A DNA stretch of 23,654 nt from Clostridiales bacterium (GCA_012512335.1 JAAZEK010000356.1:1-23654), one strand, 5' to 3'; positions 15,234 to 23,644 are shown, counted from the first letter of the stretch. Numbers and translations: made by a program. The notes: generated by a model not told the origin, from the letters alone.

Positions 15234-16079
15234 CTAGGCAGTTGATTCTTTGTTATCTTGAGTGGTTTTCTTTTTTTTTATCTCTCGAGTCATCGCAATT
15301 TCCTCTTCATCATAGTTCAACAATTCCTTTATTTCACCCATCGTGTCCCAAGTAGCCACTCTCCCTGCTTCTATGGCAGCACTGACATTATCAAGTGATA
15401 AAGGGTTGGTTAACTCAACATCTGGTTGTATAATTATATCTCCCGTAGGTATGGTGTGTCTGATGATTTCCAATTCCATAACCTCCATGGTTTGAATAAT
15501 CGTTTCTATAAAATTTTCAGGTGGACGATGTAAACCACGAAAAGCAACATCAACACCAATAACAATGTCAGCTCCCATTTTTCTAACCACATTAACAGGG
15601 ACACGCTCTAGTATACCTCCATCAATCAGCACCTTATCTCCTAGTTCTACAGGCTGGAAAACACCGGGTATGGAAATACTAGCCCTAACTCCTTGGTATA
15701 CTTTGCCTTCTTGTATAATAACCCTTTCACTAGTAATTAGATCCACCGCTGTAACCGCAAGGGGTATATCTAAATCCTTAAATTCTTGATCCTTGGTTAA
15801 TAGTTTAATCAATTCATTTACTCTATTACCTCTAATGAATCCTCTACGGGAAAACCCAACATCATATAGACTAGTGTTCAAGTTTTCAGCTATACCTTCC
15901 ATCATTTTTGGGGTCATGCCCGCAGCATAAATCGCCCCAATAATTGAACCTATGCTACTCCCTGCTATGTAATCAGGTTTAATGCCATTTTCCTCCATAA
16001 CCTGCAAAACACCTATATGCGCAAATCCTCTAGAGGCACCCGCGCCTAACGCTAAACCTATTTTTGGTTTTTGTTTCAT
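15234..16079 (-). CDS. Patatin-like phospholipase, RssA/YlbK type
   Basis: This is a predicted serine acyl hydrolase of the patatin family, which acts on lipid esters through a Ser-Asp dyad. The oxyanion-hole motif GAGASRGFAHIG is at 12-23. The nucleophile elbow GSSIG gives S42, and the aspartate D153 is in LIDGGILERVPV. It has 281 aa, no signal peptide and no membrane segment, so it is probably cytoplasmic. A basic, charged tail (MTREIKKKKTTQDNKE) ends the protein. GGAG lies 7 nt before the ATG. It is encoded between tmcAL and ylbJ, as ylbK lies near ylbM and ylbJ in Bacillus. The physiological substrate is unknown. Confidence 0.9.
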   Translation of the reverse strand: MKQKPKIGLALGAGASRGFAHIGVLQVMEENGIKPDYIAGSSIGSIIGAIYAAGMTPKMMEGIAENLNTSLYDVGFSRRGFIRGNRVNELIKLLTKDQEFKDLDIPLAVTAVDLITSERVIIQEGKVYQGVRASISIPGVFQPVELGDKVLIDGGILERVPVNVVRKMGADIVIGVDVAFRGLHRPPENFIETIIQTMEVMELEIIRHTIPTGDIIIQPDVELTNPLSLDNVSAAIEAGRVATWDTMGEIKELLNYDEEEIAMTREIKKKKTTQDNKESTA

Positions 16080-16166
16080 GAAATCACTCCTTAGCTAATA
16101 CATATATTATTGGTTATACTCTCAAAACGAAACAGTTTTATAAAAATTGGAGGTTACAAATTTGCT

Positions 16167-17372
16167 ATGAAATCAAAAAAAGAAAACAGCTGGAATAAAG
16201 CCTATCCAGGTTTGATTGCTTTTATACTTTTGTTAGCTATATTTTTCAATCCGAAGGATTCATTCCAAGCAGCTCTGTCAGGTTTGAATATCTTTCTTCA
16301 ATCGGTTTTCCCAGCTCTTCTTCCCTTTTTTATAATTTCTGAAATCGTGATAGGGCTGGGTATGGTCGACTTTATTTCAGAATTGTTAACACCTGTTATG
16401 ATACCTGTCTTTCGTTGCCCTGGTAGCAGTTCTTTCGTCTGGATTATGAGTATTACCTCTGGGTACCCATCAGGAGCTAGGCTAACTGCGGAGCTTTATA
16501 ATCAAAAAAAAATAAACACAATTGAAGCACAAAGAATCCTTAGTTTTTGCTCAACATCAGGTCCCCTTTTCATGATAAGCGCAGTTGGAATAGGTATGAT
16601 GGGCTCTGCTGAAGGAGGCAGGATTATACTAATCGCCCATTTTATAGCAGCTATCTTAACAGGCTTGCTTTTCAGGTTTTATAGAAGTCGTGGAACAGGA
16701 AAATCTAGCTCAAATAGAAACCCATCCCAAACTTATCTGCAAAACTCGAGAAACACGAAACATCAAAACACAGGTTTTAAGCAAGGATTGGATGCATTAG
16801 TTAGTGCTCGTAAAAAAGATGGCAGGCCCTTCGGTCAATTAATGGGAGACGCAGTACGCAATTCAGTTAACACCTTAATGGTAGTCGGTGGATTTATAAT
16901 TCTCTTTTCTGTCCTCATAGCACTTTTAATGCAATTCATTGACCACCCTTGGATCAAGGTATTAGTAGGAGGATTTTTTGAGGTGACCACAGGATGTAAA
17001 CTTATTAGCGATTCCCCACTATCCATGCAAACAAAATTAGCTGTTGCATCTTTCTTTATAGGCTGGAGCGGTTTTTCAATCCTCGCACAGTCTGCCAGTC
17101 TTCTATCAGGTACAGGAGTGAAAATGAGTATTTTTATGTTTGGAAAGTTTATACACGGACTACTTTCAGCTGCTTTGTCCATACCAGTTGGCCGCCTTCT
17201 ATACCCTAAGGCATTGGAGGCATCAGTTCCCCCGCCTCCTATAACATTTCCTATGTGGAAAAATGTATTACACAACTCTATTCATTTGATATTCATTGCC
17301 CTCGTACTAATATTCATTTTAGTAATAACAGGTCGCATCGTTATATGGGTAAGGAAAAAGGCAGTTGACTAA
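16167..17372 (+). CDS. ylbJ: Sporulation integral membrane protein YlbJ
   Basis: YlbJ is a polytopic membrane protein needed for proper spore formation in Bacillus and carrying nucleoside-recognition (Gate) domains. From ATG at 16167 it has 401 aa (Bacillus form about 408). Hydrophobic segments lie near 13-28, 42-65, 88-97, 132-146, 152-170, 236-256, 293-310, 318-341 and 373-395. The motif SITSGYPSGA is at 95-104, and a hydrophilic, Asn/Ser/Lys-rich loop spans 173-225. GGAGG is 13 nt upstream, a long spacing; an in-frame TTG at 16110 would add 19 residues but lacks a ribosome-binding site. Its presence suggests a spore-former. Confidence 0.9.
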   Translation: MKSKKENSWNKAYPGLIAFILLLAIFFNPKDSFQAALSGLNIFLQSVFPALLPFFIISEIVIGLGMVDFISELLTPVMIPVFRCPGSSSFVWIMSITSGYPSGARLTAELYNQKKINTIEAQRILSFCSTSGPLFMISAVGIGMMGSAEGGRIILIAHFIAAILTGLLFRFYRSRGTGKSSSNRNPSQTYLQNSRNTKHQNTGFKQGLDALVSARKKDGRPFGQLMGDAVRNSVNTLMVVGGFIILFSVLIALLMQFIDHPWIKVLVGGFFEVTTGCKLISDSPLSMQTKLAVASFFIGWSGFSILAQSASLLSGTGVKMSIFMFGKFIHGLLSAALSIPVGRLLYPKALEASVPPPPITFPMWKNVLHNSIHLIFIALVLIFILVITGRIVIWVRKKAVD

Positions 17373-17388
17373 CTGCCTATCGTTTTTT
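17359..17388 (+). terminator. Bidirectional terminator inside the 3' ends of ylbJ and the coiled-coil gene
   Basis: AGGCAGTT (17359-17366) and AACTGCCT (17371-17378) form a perfect 8-bp stem with loop GACT. On the plus strand TTTTTT follows at 17383-17388. On the minus strand the same stem is followed by TTTTCC, giving a run of five T counting the last stem base. The ylbJ stop TAA (17370-17372) is inside the hairpin, and the opposite gene's stop (17377-17379) begins at its edge. Confidence 0.85.
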
Positions 17389-17826
17389 AGAGTTTAATTC
17401 CTGACGATTTTTATGTAAGGTCTCCAGCTGCTTTGCAACATACATTTCTACATCCTCTAAAACAGCATCCGCATACTCATTAGCTCCCAGTCTGATTTCT
17501 TTGGCACTGTTCTGTGCTGTTTCTAATATTTCTCTGGACTGCTGATAAGCATTCTGTGTAATCTCATTCTCATCTACCAAGGCCCTGATACGCTGTTCAG
17601 CTTCTACAGAAATAGCATCTGCTTCTTTTTGGGCTTCAATTAGAATACGCTGTTGTTCTTTTTTTACCCATTCCGCTTGCTTAATTTCCTCCGGAAGGCT
17701 TAGCCGTATGTCCTTTATCATTTCCAGGCACTTTTCACGGTCAATTAATGCCTTAGATGCAAAAGGAACATTGACACCTCTCTCCAGTTCATCCTCGAGA
17801 AGATCTAAAAGACTTATAATATTCAT
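17377..17826 (-). CDS. Coiled-coil protein of unknown function, encoded after coaD
   Basis: I recognise this only as a type of small protein often annotated loosely as an ATPase subunit-like protein and found next to coaD in Clostridia. The 149 aa are highly charged and almost entirely helical. The N-terminus (MNIISLLDLLEDELERGVNVPFASKALIDREKCLEMIKDIRLSLPEEI) looks like a short helical module, followed by Ala/Glu/Gln-rich coiled coil from about 48 to 145. There is no membrane segment, no cysteine pair and no nucleotide-binding motif, so an ATPase label is not supported. It starts two bases after the coaD stop, with AGGGG upstream, so it is translated with coaD. It may be a structural or DivIVA-like scaffold; this is a guess. 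Confidence 0.8.
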   Translation of the reverse strand: MNIISLLDLLEDELERGVNVPFASKALIDREKCLEMIKDIRLSLPEEIKQAEWVKKEQQRILIEAQKEADAISVEAEQRIRALVDENEITQNAYQQSREILETAQNSAKEIRLGANEYADAVLEDVEMYVAKQLETLHKNRQELNSKKR

Positions 17827-17828
17827 AC

Positions 17829-18320
17829 CTACCCCTCCTGTTTCTCACTATATTTATCTAATATGTCCTGTAAAATTTCCTCTGGTACCAAGTCCTGTAT
17901 GGAACCTCCCAAACTAGCAATCTCCTTAACCATGCTGGAACTTAAATAAGAATATTTATGATCCGTCATAAGAAACATGGTTTCTACTTCTGATTGAAGC
18001 TTTCGATTAAGTAAGGCCATTTGGAACTCATATTCAAAGTCGGACATGGCTCGTAAGCCCTTAATAATCACTTGTGCCCCTTTATTGGTTACAAAATTGA
18101 CAAGCAAACCTTCGAAGTGATCAACTTCCACATTGGGAAGGTTTGATATACATCTCTTAATAAATTCGATCCGCTCATCAACTGAAAACAATGGCTTTTT
18201 GCTTTGGTTTTTTACTACGGCTACAATAACCTTGTCAAACACCCGTGAAGATCTCTGGATGATATCCAAATGGCCATATGTAAGGGGATCAAAGCTCCCT
18301 GGATAAACTGCGATTCTCAT
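17829..18320 (-). CDS. coaD: Pantetheine-phosphate adenylyltransferase
   Basis: CoaD performs the penultimate step of coenzyme A synthesis, adding AMP to 4'-phosphopantetheine. The 163-aa length is standard. The protein starts MRIAVYPGSFDPLTYGHLDII, with the TxGH nucleotidyltransferase motif at 14-17. It also has IIKGLRAMSDFEYEFQMALLNR and the C-terminal YSYLSSSMVKEIASLGG, all typical. Its first 32 bases overlap the 3' end of rsmD in another frame. The rsmD-coaD order is conserved in Firmicutes. CoA supply links it to the fatty acid genes in the window, though not through shared regulation that I can see. Confidence 0.97.
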   Translation of the reverse strand: MRIAVYPGSFDPLTYGHLDIIQRSSRVFDKVIVAVVKNQSKKPLFSVDERIEFIKRCISNLPNVEVDHFEGLLVNFVTNKGAQVIIKGLRAMSDFEYEFQMALLNRKLQSEVETMFLMTDHKYSYLSSSMVKEIASLGGSIQDLVPEEILQDILDKYSEKQEG

Positions 18321-18882
18321 TTAAGTATGATTCCTTTCTGTAAAAGCTTATTGCAGTACCTCGATACTTGCGTAAATCATATTGGACAAAACTACCAATA
18401 TTATGTGGCAGATGATTCTCGAATAGATGCTCTACCACTATAATTCCATCTTCCTTTACTAAATCAGCTTCATCAAGAGCCGTAATAGTTGGAATCTCTA
18501 GACCCTTGTCATAGGGAGGATCCATGATGACAATATCAAACTTTTTTTTATCTTTGAAAAGCTGGTTAATGGCACGAATTACATCATAGGGTAAAACTTT
18601 AGCCTTATCCAAGTAATCAAGAGCTTTACAATTTTGTCTTAATATTTTTAGGGCAGCGGAGTTCTTTTCGACAAAAACTGCATCTTTAGCACCACGGCTT
18701 AAGAATTCTAAGCCCAAGTTACCTGAGCCTGAGAATAAATCCAATATGGAACTGTCGGGAATTCTGAACATTAGAATGTTAAACAAGGATTCTTTTACTC
18801 GATCGCTGGTGGGTCTGGTATTTACCCCTTCCAAGGTTTGAATTACCCTTCCCTTACGTTCCCCCGAAATAATTCTCAGCAT
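18289..18882 (-). CDS. rsmD: 16S rRNA (guanine(966)-N(2))-methyltransferase
   Basis: RsmD methylates G966 of 16S rRNA using S-adenosylmethionine. The protein has 197 aa from ATG at 18882, chosen because AAGGGA lies about 10 nt upstream; a TTG three codons earlier is too close to it. The start MLRIISGERKGR and TRPTSDRVKESLFNIL are family hallmarks. The SAM-binding motif DLFSGSGNLGLE is at 48-59 and the catalytic DPPY at 121-124. It is the first gene of rsmD-coaD-coiled-coil protein, and its end overlaps coaD by 32 bp. Confidence 0.96.
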   Translation of the reverse strand: MLRIISGERKGRVIQTLEGVNTRPTSDRVKESLFNILMFRIPDSSILDLFSGSGNLGLEFLSRGAKDAVFVEKNSAALKILRQNCKALDYLDKAKVLPYDVIRAINQLFKDKKKFDIVIMDPPYDKGLEIPTITALDEADLVKEDGIIVVEHLFENHLPHNIGSFVQYDLRKYRGTAISFYRKESYLNENRSLSREL

Positions 18883-18929
18883 GTTTGTCAATTCCCTTCA
18901 AATATTGACTAATTTCTCACTACTTATTC

Positions 18930-18958
18930 ATTTTACCATAATTCCAAATAGTGAACAA
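18930..18958 (-). promoter_or_regulatory. Promoter of rsmD-coaD
   Basis: On the minus strand TTGTTC (18953-18958) and TAAAAT (18930-18935) are separated by 17 bp, with both boxes identical to those of the tmcAL promoter. The leader to rsmD is about 40 nt. It lies in the short gap after recG. Confidence 0.7.
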
Positions 18959-18975
18959 GAACTAATACTGTACCA

Positions 18976-21108
18976 TTATGACACGTCTATCCACGTTTCA
19001 AGGGCTTTTTCTAAAAACAAGTGGTATAGTTGTTCTTTATTTGGATCATTGATAATTTCTATTGCTGCTTCCTTTGCTAGTTCGTATAAATCATAATCCC
19101 TCATGGGGTTTGCAATTTGGAATACAGGCATCCCATGTTGACGCAAGCCAAATAACTCCCCTGGTCCTCGTAGCTCCAAATCCTTTTCTGCAATCTCAAA
19201 TCCGTCGTTAGATTCAACTAAAACCTTCATACGCTGCTTAGTTTTTTCATCCCTTCCATCAGAAACTAATATACAAAATGAAGGTTTATCCCCTCTTCCT
19301 ACCCTACCTCGGAGTTGGTGAAGCTGTGACAGTCCAAAACGCTCTGCATTCTCAATTATCATAATTACAGCATTTGGTACATTAATGCCAACTTCTATTA
19401 CCGTAGTAGATACCAGGACCTGTAACTCGCCTTTAGCAAAGGCTTCCACGACTTCTTCCTTTTCTGTAGGTTTTTGTCGTCCATGAAGTAAACCCATAGA
19501 AATATCTTTTAAAACACCCTTTGACAAATCTTGATATACTTCCTCTGCAGAACGCAGCTCCATTACTTCTGATTCCTCTACTAATGGACAAACAATATAT
19601 GTTTGATTGCCTACAAGTGCATGCTTATTCACAAACCGATAGATGCGTTCCCGGTATGCACTGCCTACATGATATGTTTTGATGGGAATTCTACCAGGTG
19701 GCATTGAATCAATAGTAGACAAGTCCAAATCTCCATGAAGAATATGTGCCAGGGTTCTAGGAATTGGTGTTGCAGACATAACCATCATATGAGGTAAATC
19801 TAGTTCACCTTTGTCTTGAAGCAAAGCTCTTTGCCTTACTCCAAAACGATGCTGTTCATCAGTAATAACCAATCCTAATTTATTAAAAACTACATCGTCC
19901 TGTATTAAGGCGTGTGTTCCTATTACTACTTGAATATTGCCATTTCGAAGTTCTTCTTTTAGCTCTTCTTTTTCAGATACCTTCATTCCACCTGTTAGTA
20001 ACCCTATTTTAATACTATTTTCACTAGAAGCCTGCTTATAAAAGATTTTTTTGAAGGATTCGTAATGCTGTCTTGCCAAAATTTCAGTTGGAGCCATCAT
20101 AGCAGCTTGAAAACCAGCCTTTGCAGCGCAAAACGAAGCTGCTGCAGCTATAACGGTTTTACCAGAACCCACATCACCTTGAACTAGTCTACTCATTACC
20201 TTACCATTGGACATATCCAGTAATACTTCATTAAGAACCTTCTCCTGAGCAGATGTTAGCTTAAAAGCTAAACGGCTTAGGAAATCTTTTAGATTGTTAT
20301 GATAATCCGTTATAAGCATTCCGCTTTTTTTGCCTTGTACATTGTTTCTCATATATTGAATTGTTACTTGAAGCTGTAGAAACTCCTCAAATGCCAATCT
20401 TCTTTGTGCCTGTTTCAGATCTTCCTTTGATTCCGGCTTGTGTATTTTTATCCATGCCTCATGCTTATTGATTAAGCCATATCTGCTAGCAATAAACTTA
20501 TCGATGTTATTAACGTATGTAGTCTTATAGTAATTTTTACTGTCTTTGTTGCTTACCTTGTTATTGTTTTCGATATTGTTATTTCCGCTATAAGATAAGA
20601 GCTTTTTTAATGCTTCTTCAATAAGGCTCCTCAAACTTCGCTGGTTTATACCCCTTGTCAATGGATAGACTGGTAGGATTTGCGGTTTACCGTGAATGTC
20701 CGGATTATACTCTTCAACACTTGGGTTTTGAATTTGATATCCAGAGGACTTCTTAACAGCCTTAGCTGTAACATAATACTTCTTTCCAGACTGAAATTGG
20801 TTAGCTCTGTATGGTTGGTTATACCAAATACAATCTACTACACCTGTTTGATCCTTAGCTTTTATTCGTGTGGTACTAAACCCTTTTCGAATCCAACTCA
20901 CACGGGGAGAGCCATCCCATTTTATGCACAGTGCAACCAACCCCTCTTGTATGGAAGAGATATCAATAGGTACAGCTTGGATCTCGTATTCCCTAGGATA
21001 ATATGATAAGGCATCTCCTATGGTTCTTATGCCTAGCTTAGCAAAGCTAGCTGCCTTTTTGGGGCCAATGCCCTTTATTGATTGTATATCTTCTTTTAGT
21101 ACTCTCAT
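18976..21108 (-). CDS. recG: ATP-dependent DNA helicase RecG
   Basis: RecG is a double-strand DNA translocase that remodels stalled forks and branched recombination intermediates. The protein has 710 aa. An N-terminal helix-hairpin-helix-like SIKGIGPKKAASFAKLGI is at 10-27, and the OB-fold wedge spans about 55-150. The helicase core has Walker A GDVGSGKT (311-318), DEQH (417-420) and SATPIPRT (445-452). QLRGRVGRG lies in the C-terminal helicase half, and the usual C-terminal region with GPGELFG and RQHGMPVFQIANP is present. An Asn-rich stretch at 175-202 looks like an insertion. The ATG follows GAGGGG at short spacing. It lies downstream of fakA with a GC-rich hairpin between, so expression may partly depend on read-through. 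Confidence 0.97.
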   Translation of the reverse strand: MRVLKEDIQSIKGIGPKKAASFAKLGIRTIGDALSYYPREYEIQAVPIDISSIQEGLVALCIKWDGSPRVSWIRKGFSTTRIKAKDQTGVVDCIWYNQPYRANQFQSGKKYYVTAKAVKKSSGYQIQNPSVEEYNPDIHGKPQILPVYPLTRGINQRSLRSLIEEALKKLLSYSGNNNIENNNKVSNKDSKNYYKTTYVNNIDKFIASRYGLINKHEAWIKIHKPESKEDLKQAQRRLAFEEFLQLQVTIQYMRNNVQGKKSGMLITDYHNNLKDFLSRLAFKLTSAQEKVLNEVLLDMSNGKVMSRLVQGDVGSGKTVIAAAASFCAAKAGFQAAMMAPTEILARQHYESFKKIFYKQASSENSIKIGLLTGGMKVSEKEELKEELRNGNIQVVIGTHALIQDDVVFNKLGLVITDEQHRFGVRQRALLQDKGELDLPHMMVMSATPIPRTLAHILHGDLDLSTIDSMPPGRIPIKTYHVGSAYRERIYRFVNKHALVGNQTYIVCPLVEESEVMELRSAEEVYQDLSKGVLKDISMGLLHGRQKPTEKEEVVEAFAKGELQVLVSTTVIEVGINVPNAVIMIIENAERFGLSQLHQLRGRVGRGDKPSFCILVSDGRDEKTKQRMKVLVESNDGFEIAEKDLELRGPGELFGLRQHGMPVFQIANPMRDYDLYELAKEAAIEIINDPNKEQLYHLFLEKALETWIDVS

Positions 21109-21176
21109 TTTCCCCTCGTTAACTAATTTACAAAATGATTCATGAATAACAGGCCTTTCCCGAGAACGGCTATAAA

Positions 21177-21203
21177 GAAGAACCGGTTTACTGCCGGTTC
21201 TTC
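21177..21203 (-). terminator. Hairpin between fakA and recG, possible weak terminator
   Basis: GAAGAACCGG (21177-21186) and CCGGTTCTTC (21194-21203) form a perfect 10-bp stem with a 7-nt loop. On the minus strand only TTTATA follows, so the U-tract is poor. It could attenuate transcription from fakA into recG. The rest of the 203-bp gap shows no gene with a ribosome-binding site. Confidence 0.6.
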
Positions 21204-21311
21204 TATTATACCTAAATTTTTTCTATGTTAGCTAATTGCTATGTCTCAAACTCGGATAGATCAAGAAATCCTTCTATGTCATCATGAGTAGCAACAAAGA
21301 ATCTTCTTGTA

Positions 21312-22982
21312 CTATTCCGCAGAAATAATATAATAATACAATGGTTGGCCGCCTGAAAGCAATTCAATATCTACATCAGGATAGTTTACGCTTAAATAGC
21401 TACTAATATCCTCTGTATCTTCTTCTTTAGCATCAGCACCATAAAGTATTGTTACGATTTCGACCTCATCACTTAACATTTTATCAAGTAGCTGCTTAGT
21501 TACTTTTGAAATTTCCTTATCTACAACCTCAATTTCCCCTTCTGCAATTCCCATAATGTCACCTTCCTTTATTTGATGACCGTTTACCTGGGAATCTCGA
21601 ATGGAATAGGTTACCTGACCAGACTTCACATGATCTACAGCCCTAATCATGGAAGATACATTCTCTTCAGCACTGATTTCAGAATTAAAGGCAATCAGAG
21701 CTGCAAGACCTTGAGGAATGGTTTTAGTGGGAATTACATGAATAGTCTTTTCACTAATTTCAGCTGCTTGATTTGCAGACAGTACAATATTTTTATTATT
21801 GGGAAGAACAAAAACTTCTTTTGCATTAACATTATCTACAGCATTCAAAATATCTTCAATACTGGGATTCATGGTTTGACCGCCTTCGATGATGAAGTCA
21901 GCACTTAAATCCTTAAATATGTTGGCAATCCCTTCGCCTATTGATACCGAAACCAAACCTACTTCCTTTTGAGGCTCATCTATAGTATCAGAGGGAGTTT
22001 CAAAGCTATTCAAATGATGATGCTGTTCTCTCATGTTATCGATTTTTATATTGGATAGCTCACCAAAGCGTAGAGCTAATTGCAGTGCTTTACCTGGCAT
22101 ATTGGTGTGAAAATGAACCTTGATAAATTCATCATCCCCAACGACAACAATGGAGTCACCTAAACGTTCTAACTTGCTTTTAAGCTTATCAGTATCCTCT
22201 TCTCTCACATAGGGAAACAAATTCTTAATAATGAATTCGGTACAATAGCCAAATTCTATAGATTCATCAGCCATAGCAGCCGGACTGGAAACAAAACCTG
22301 GAGAAGCTGTATGCCCTGAGCTCATAACAAGATCCAACTGCTCCAAGGGAGCCTCCAAATCAAAATCATCATCTAATGCTTGGGCCTGACCCATCATTAT
22401 GTATACGATACCCATTCCACCAGAATCTACAACGCCAGCTTGCTTTAGCACTGGAAGCATTTCAGGGGTCTTGTCCAAGGTATCTTTTGCAACATCAATC
22501 AGGCTATCATAGAACACTTCAAAATTATTTATGTGTGCAGCCAATTTGACAGCTTCTTCTGCTGTAACACGAGCTACAGTAAGCATTGTACCTTCAGCAG
22601 GCTTCATAACTGCTTTATAGGCTGTTGCTGAACCAGCTTGTAATGCTTCTGCAAATTTTACTGTTGTTATTTTTTCTTCATTTTTTAATACTTTAGCAAA
22701 GCCTCTAATCAATTGGGAAAGTATGACACCTGAATTACCCCTTGCACCTTTCAGGGATCCCTTAGTTATGGCTTCTACTACTTGATTCATTTCATTTGAG
22801 TCAACTGCTTTAAGCTCCCTGGCTGCGGACAACATAGTAAGAGACATATTGGTACCTGTGTCTCCATCAGGGACGGGAAAAACATTAAGCTCATTAACTA
22901 TTTCTTTATTGGTCTCCAAGAACTGGGCGGCCGAAAGGAACATTAGCTTCAGCTTTGCACCATCTAAAAACTCCTGGCTCAA
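21312..22982 (-). CDS. fakA: Fatty acid kinase ATP-binding subunit (DAK domain protein, YloV)
   Basis: FakA phosphorylates fatty acids presented by a FakB (DegV-family) partner, producing acyl-phosphate for PlsY and PlsX. The 556-aa protein has an N-terminal DhaL domain (about 1-205) with NVFPVPDGDTGTNM at 33-46, including the Mg2+-binding aspartates, and GARGNSGVILSQ at 79-90. A middle region and a C-terminal DegV-like domain follow, ending GGQPLYYYIISAE, the usual terminus. The start is TTG at 22982 with GGAGG exactly 8 nt upstream. It follows asp23 by 30 bp, the common yloU-yloV pairing. No fakB is visible here. Confidence 0.93.
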   Translation of the reverse strand: MSQEFLDGAKLKLMFLSAAQFLETNKEIVNELNVFPVPDGDTGTNMSLTMLSAARELKAVDSNEMNQVVEAITKGSLKGARGNSGVILSQLIRGFAKVLKNEEKITTVKFAEALQAGSATAYKAVMKPAEGTMLTVARVTAEEAVKLAAHINNFEVFYDSLIDVAKDTLDKTPEMLPVLKQAGVVDSGGMGIVYIMMGQAQALDDDFDLEAPLEQLDLVMSSGHTASPGFVSSPAAMADESIEFGYCTEFIIKNLFPYVREEDTDKLKSKLERLGDSIVVVGDDEFIKVHFHTNMPGKALQLALRFGELSNIKIDNMREQHHHLNSFETPSDTIDEPQKEVGLVSVSIGEGIANIFKDLSADFIIEGGQTMNPSIEDILNAVDNVNAKEVFVLPNNKNIVLSANQAAEISEKTIHVIPTKTIPQGLAALIAFNSEISAEENVSSMIRAVDHVKSGQVTYSIRDSQVNGHQIKEGDIMGIAEGEIEVVDKEISKVTKQLLDKMLSDEVEIVTILYGADAKEEDTEDISSYLSVNYPDVDIELLSGGQPLYYYIISAE

Positions 22983-23012
22983 TATGAGTACCTCCTTTTA
23001 GCTGGGTCAAAG

Positions 23013-23363
23013 CTATACCCTGACACCTTCGACTTTTATATTTACTTTTTTCACGGTCGTGCCGGTGAGCTTTTCTACAGTATATTTGACTGTATCGATT
23101 ACATTTTGAGCAACAGCGGCAATAGCAATACCATACTCTACAACGATGAATAGGTCTATTACGATTTCATTACCCTGGCTCGTAACCTTTACACCCTTGG
23201 ATAAATTGTCGCTACCAAGTAGTTCTACCAAACCATCAGTAGCCCTTTTTGAGGCCATACCAACTATTCCATAGCATCCAATTGCGGCTTTACCTGCCAG
23301 TGTTGCAAGCACATCATCAGAAATTCGGATTTCACCAATTTTATTGACTGTAACAGCTCCCAT
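23013..23363 (-). CDS. Asp23/Gls24 family envelope stress protein (YloU)
   Basis: This is a small Asp23-family protein, associated in other Firmicutes with the membrane and alkaline or envelope stress; the precise role of YloU is not settled. The 116 aa start MGAVTVNKIGEIRISDDVLATLAGKAA, with the family's alternating beta-strand pattern and a C-terminal VKYTVEKLTGTTVKKVNIKVEGVRV. It has no membrane segment of its own. GGAGGG lies 6 nt before ATG. It is the first gene of asp23-fakA-recG and is divergent from rpmB, an arrangement conserved in Bacillus and Clostridia. Calling it Asp23 itself would overstate the match. Confidence 0.93.
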   Translation of the reverse strand: MGAVTVNKIGEIRISDDVLATLAGKAAIGCYGIVGMASKRATDGLVELLGSDNLSKGVKVTSQGNEIVIDLFIVVEYGIAIAAVAQNVIDTVKYTVEKLTGTTVKKVNIKVEGVRV

Positions 23364-23644
23364 ATTTCACCCTCCTTGTTTGTATTTATTGATAACAACG
23401 GTTACCGTAAGCTGCATTTTTATAAACGCAAGCTGATAACAATAGTATTATGGATAAAAGTTCAGACTCTTCCTGAAATTTATCTTTATTTTATCTTATT
23501 AATCATCTTATTGCAACAAGATAGCATCATTTTTCTTTTTTATACGTTTTAGCATTTTCTTTTTCTTGCCAAATGAAATAGAAGGTGCTAAAATAGAGTT
23601 TGCTGTATTTGCAAGATGTTGCCCGTTTTAAGGAGGTGTAATTC
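23364..23644. other. Divergent regulatory region between asp23 and rpmB
   Basis: No gene is visible in these 281 bp. A clear rpmB promoter is listed separately. On the asp23 side there are two copies of TGATAACAA (23390-23398 and 23434-23442) and an 11-bp near-palindrome ACGGTTACCGT (23398-23408). I found no convincing -35/-10 pair for asp23. Confidence 0.5.
23566..23594 (+). promoter_or_regulatory. Promoter of rpmB
   Basis: TTGCCA (23566-23571) and TAAAAT (23589-23594) are separated by 17 bp on the plus strand, giving a leader of about 45 nt before the rpmB start. The tract upstream is T-rich. Confidence 0.75.

Noticed and set aside
16110..16166. N-terminal extension of YlbJ from a TTG
   Set aside because: No ribosome-binding site precedes this TTG, and the 19 extra residues are not typical of the family; ATG at 16167 is preferred.
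16835..17275. 146-codon minus-strand frame inside ylbJ
   Set aside because: It is antisense to a convincing membrane protein gene, without domain or translation signals.
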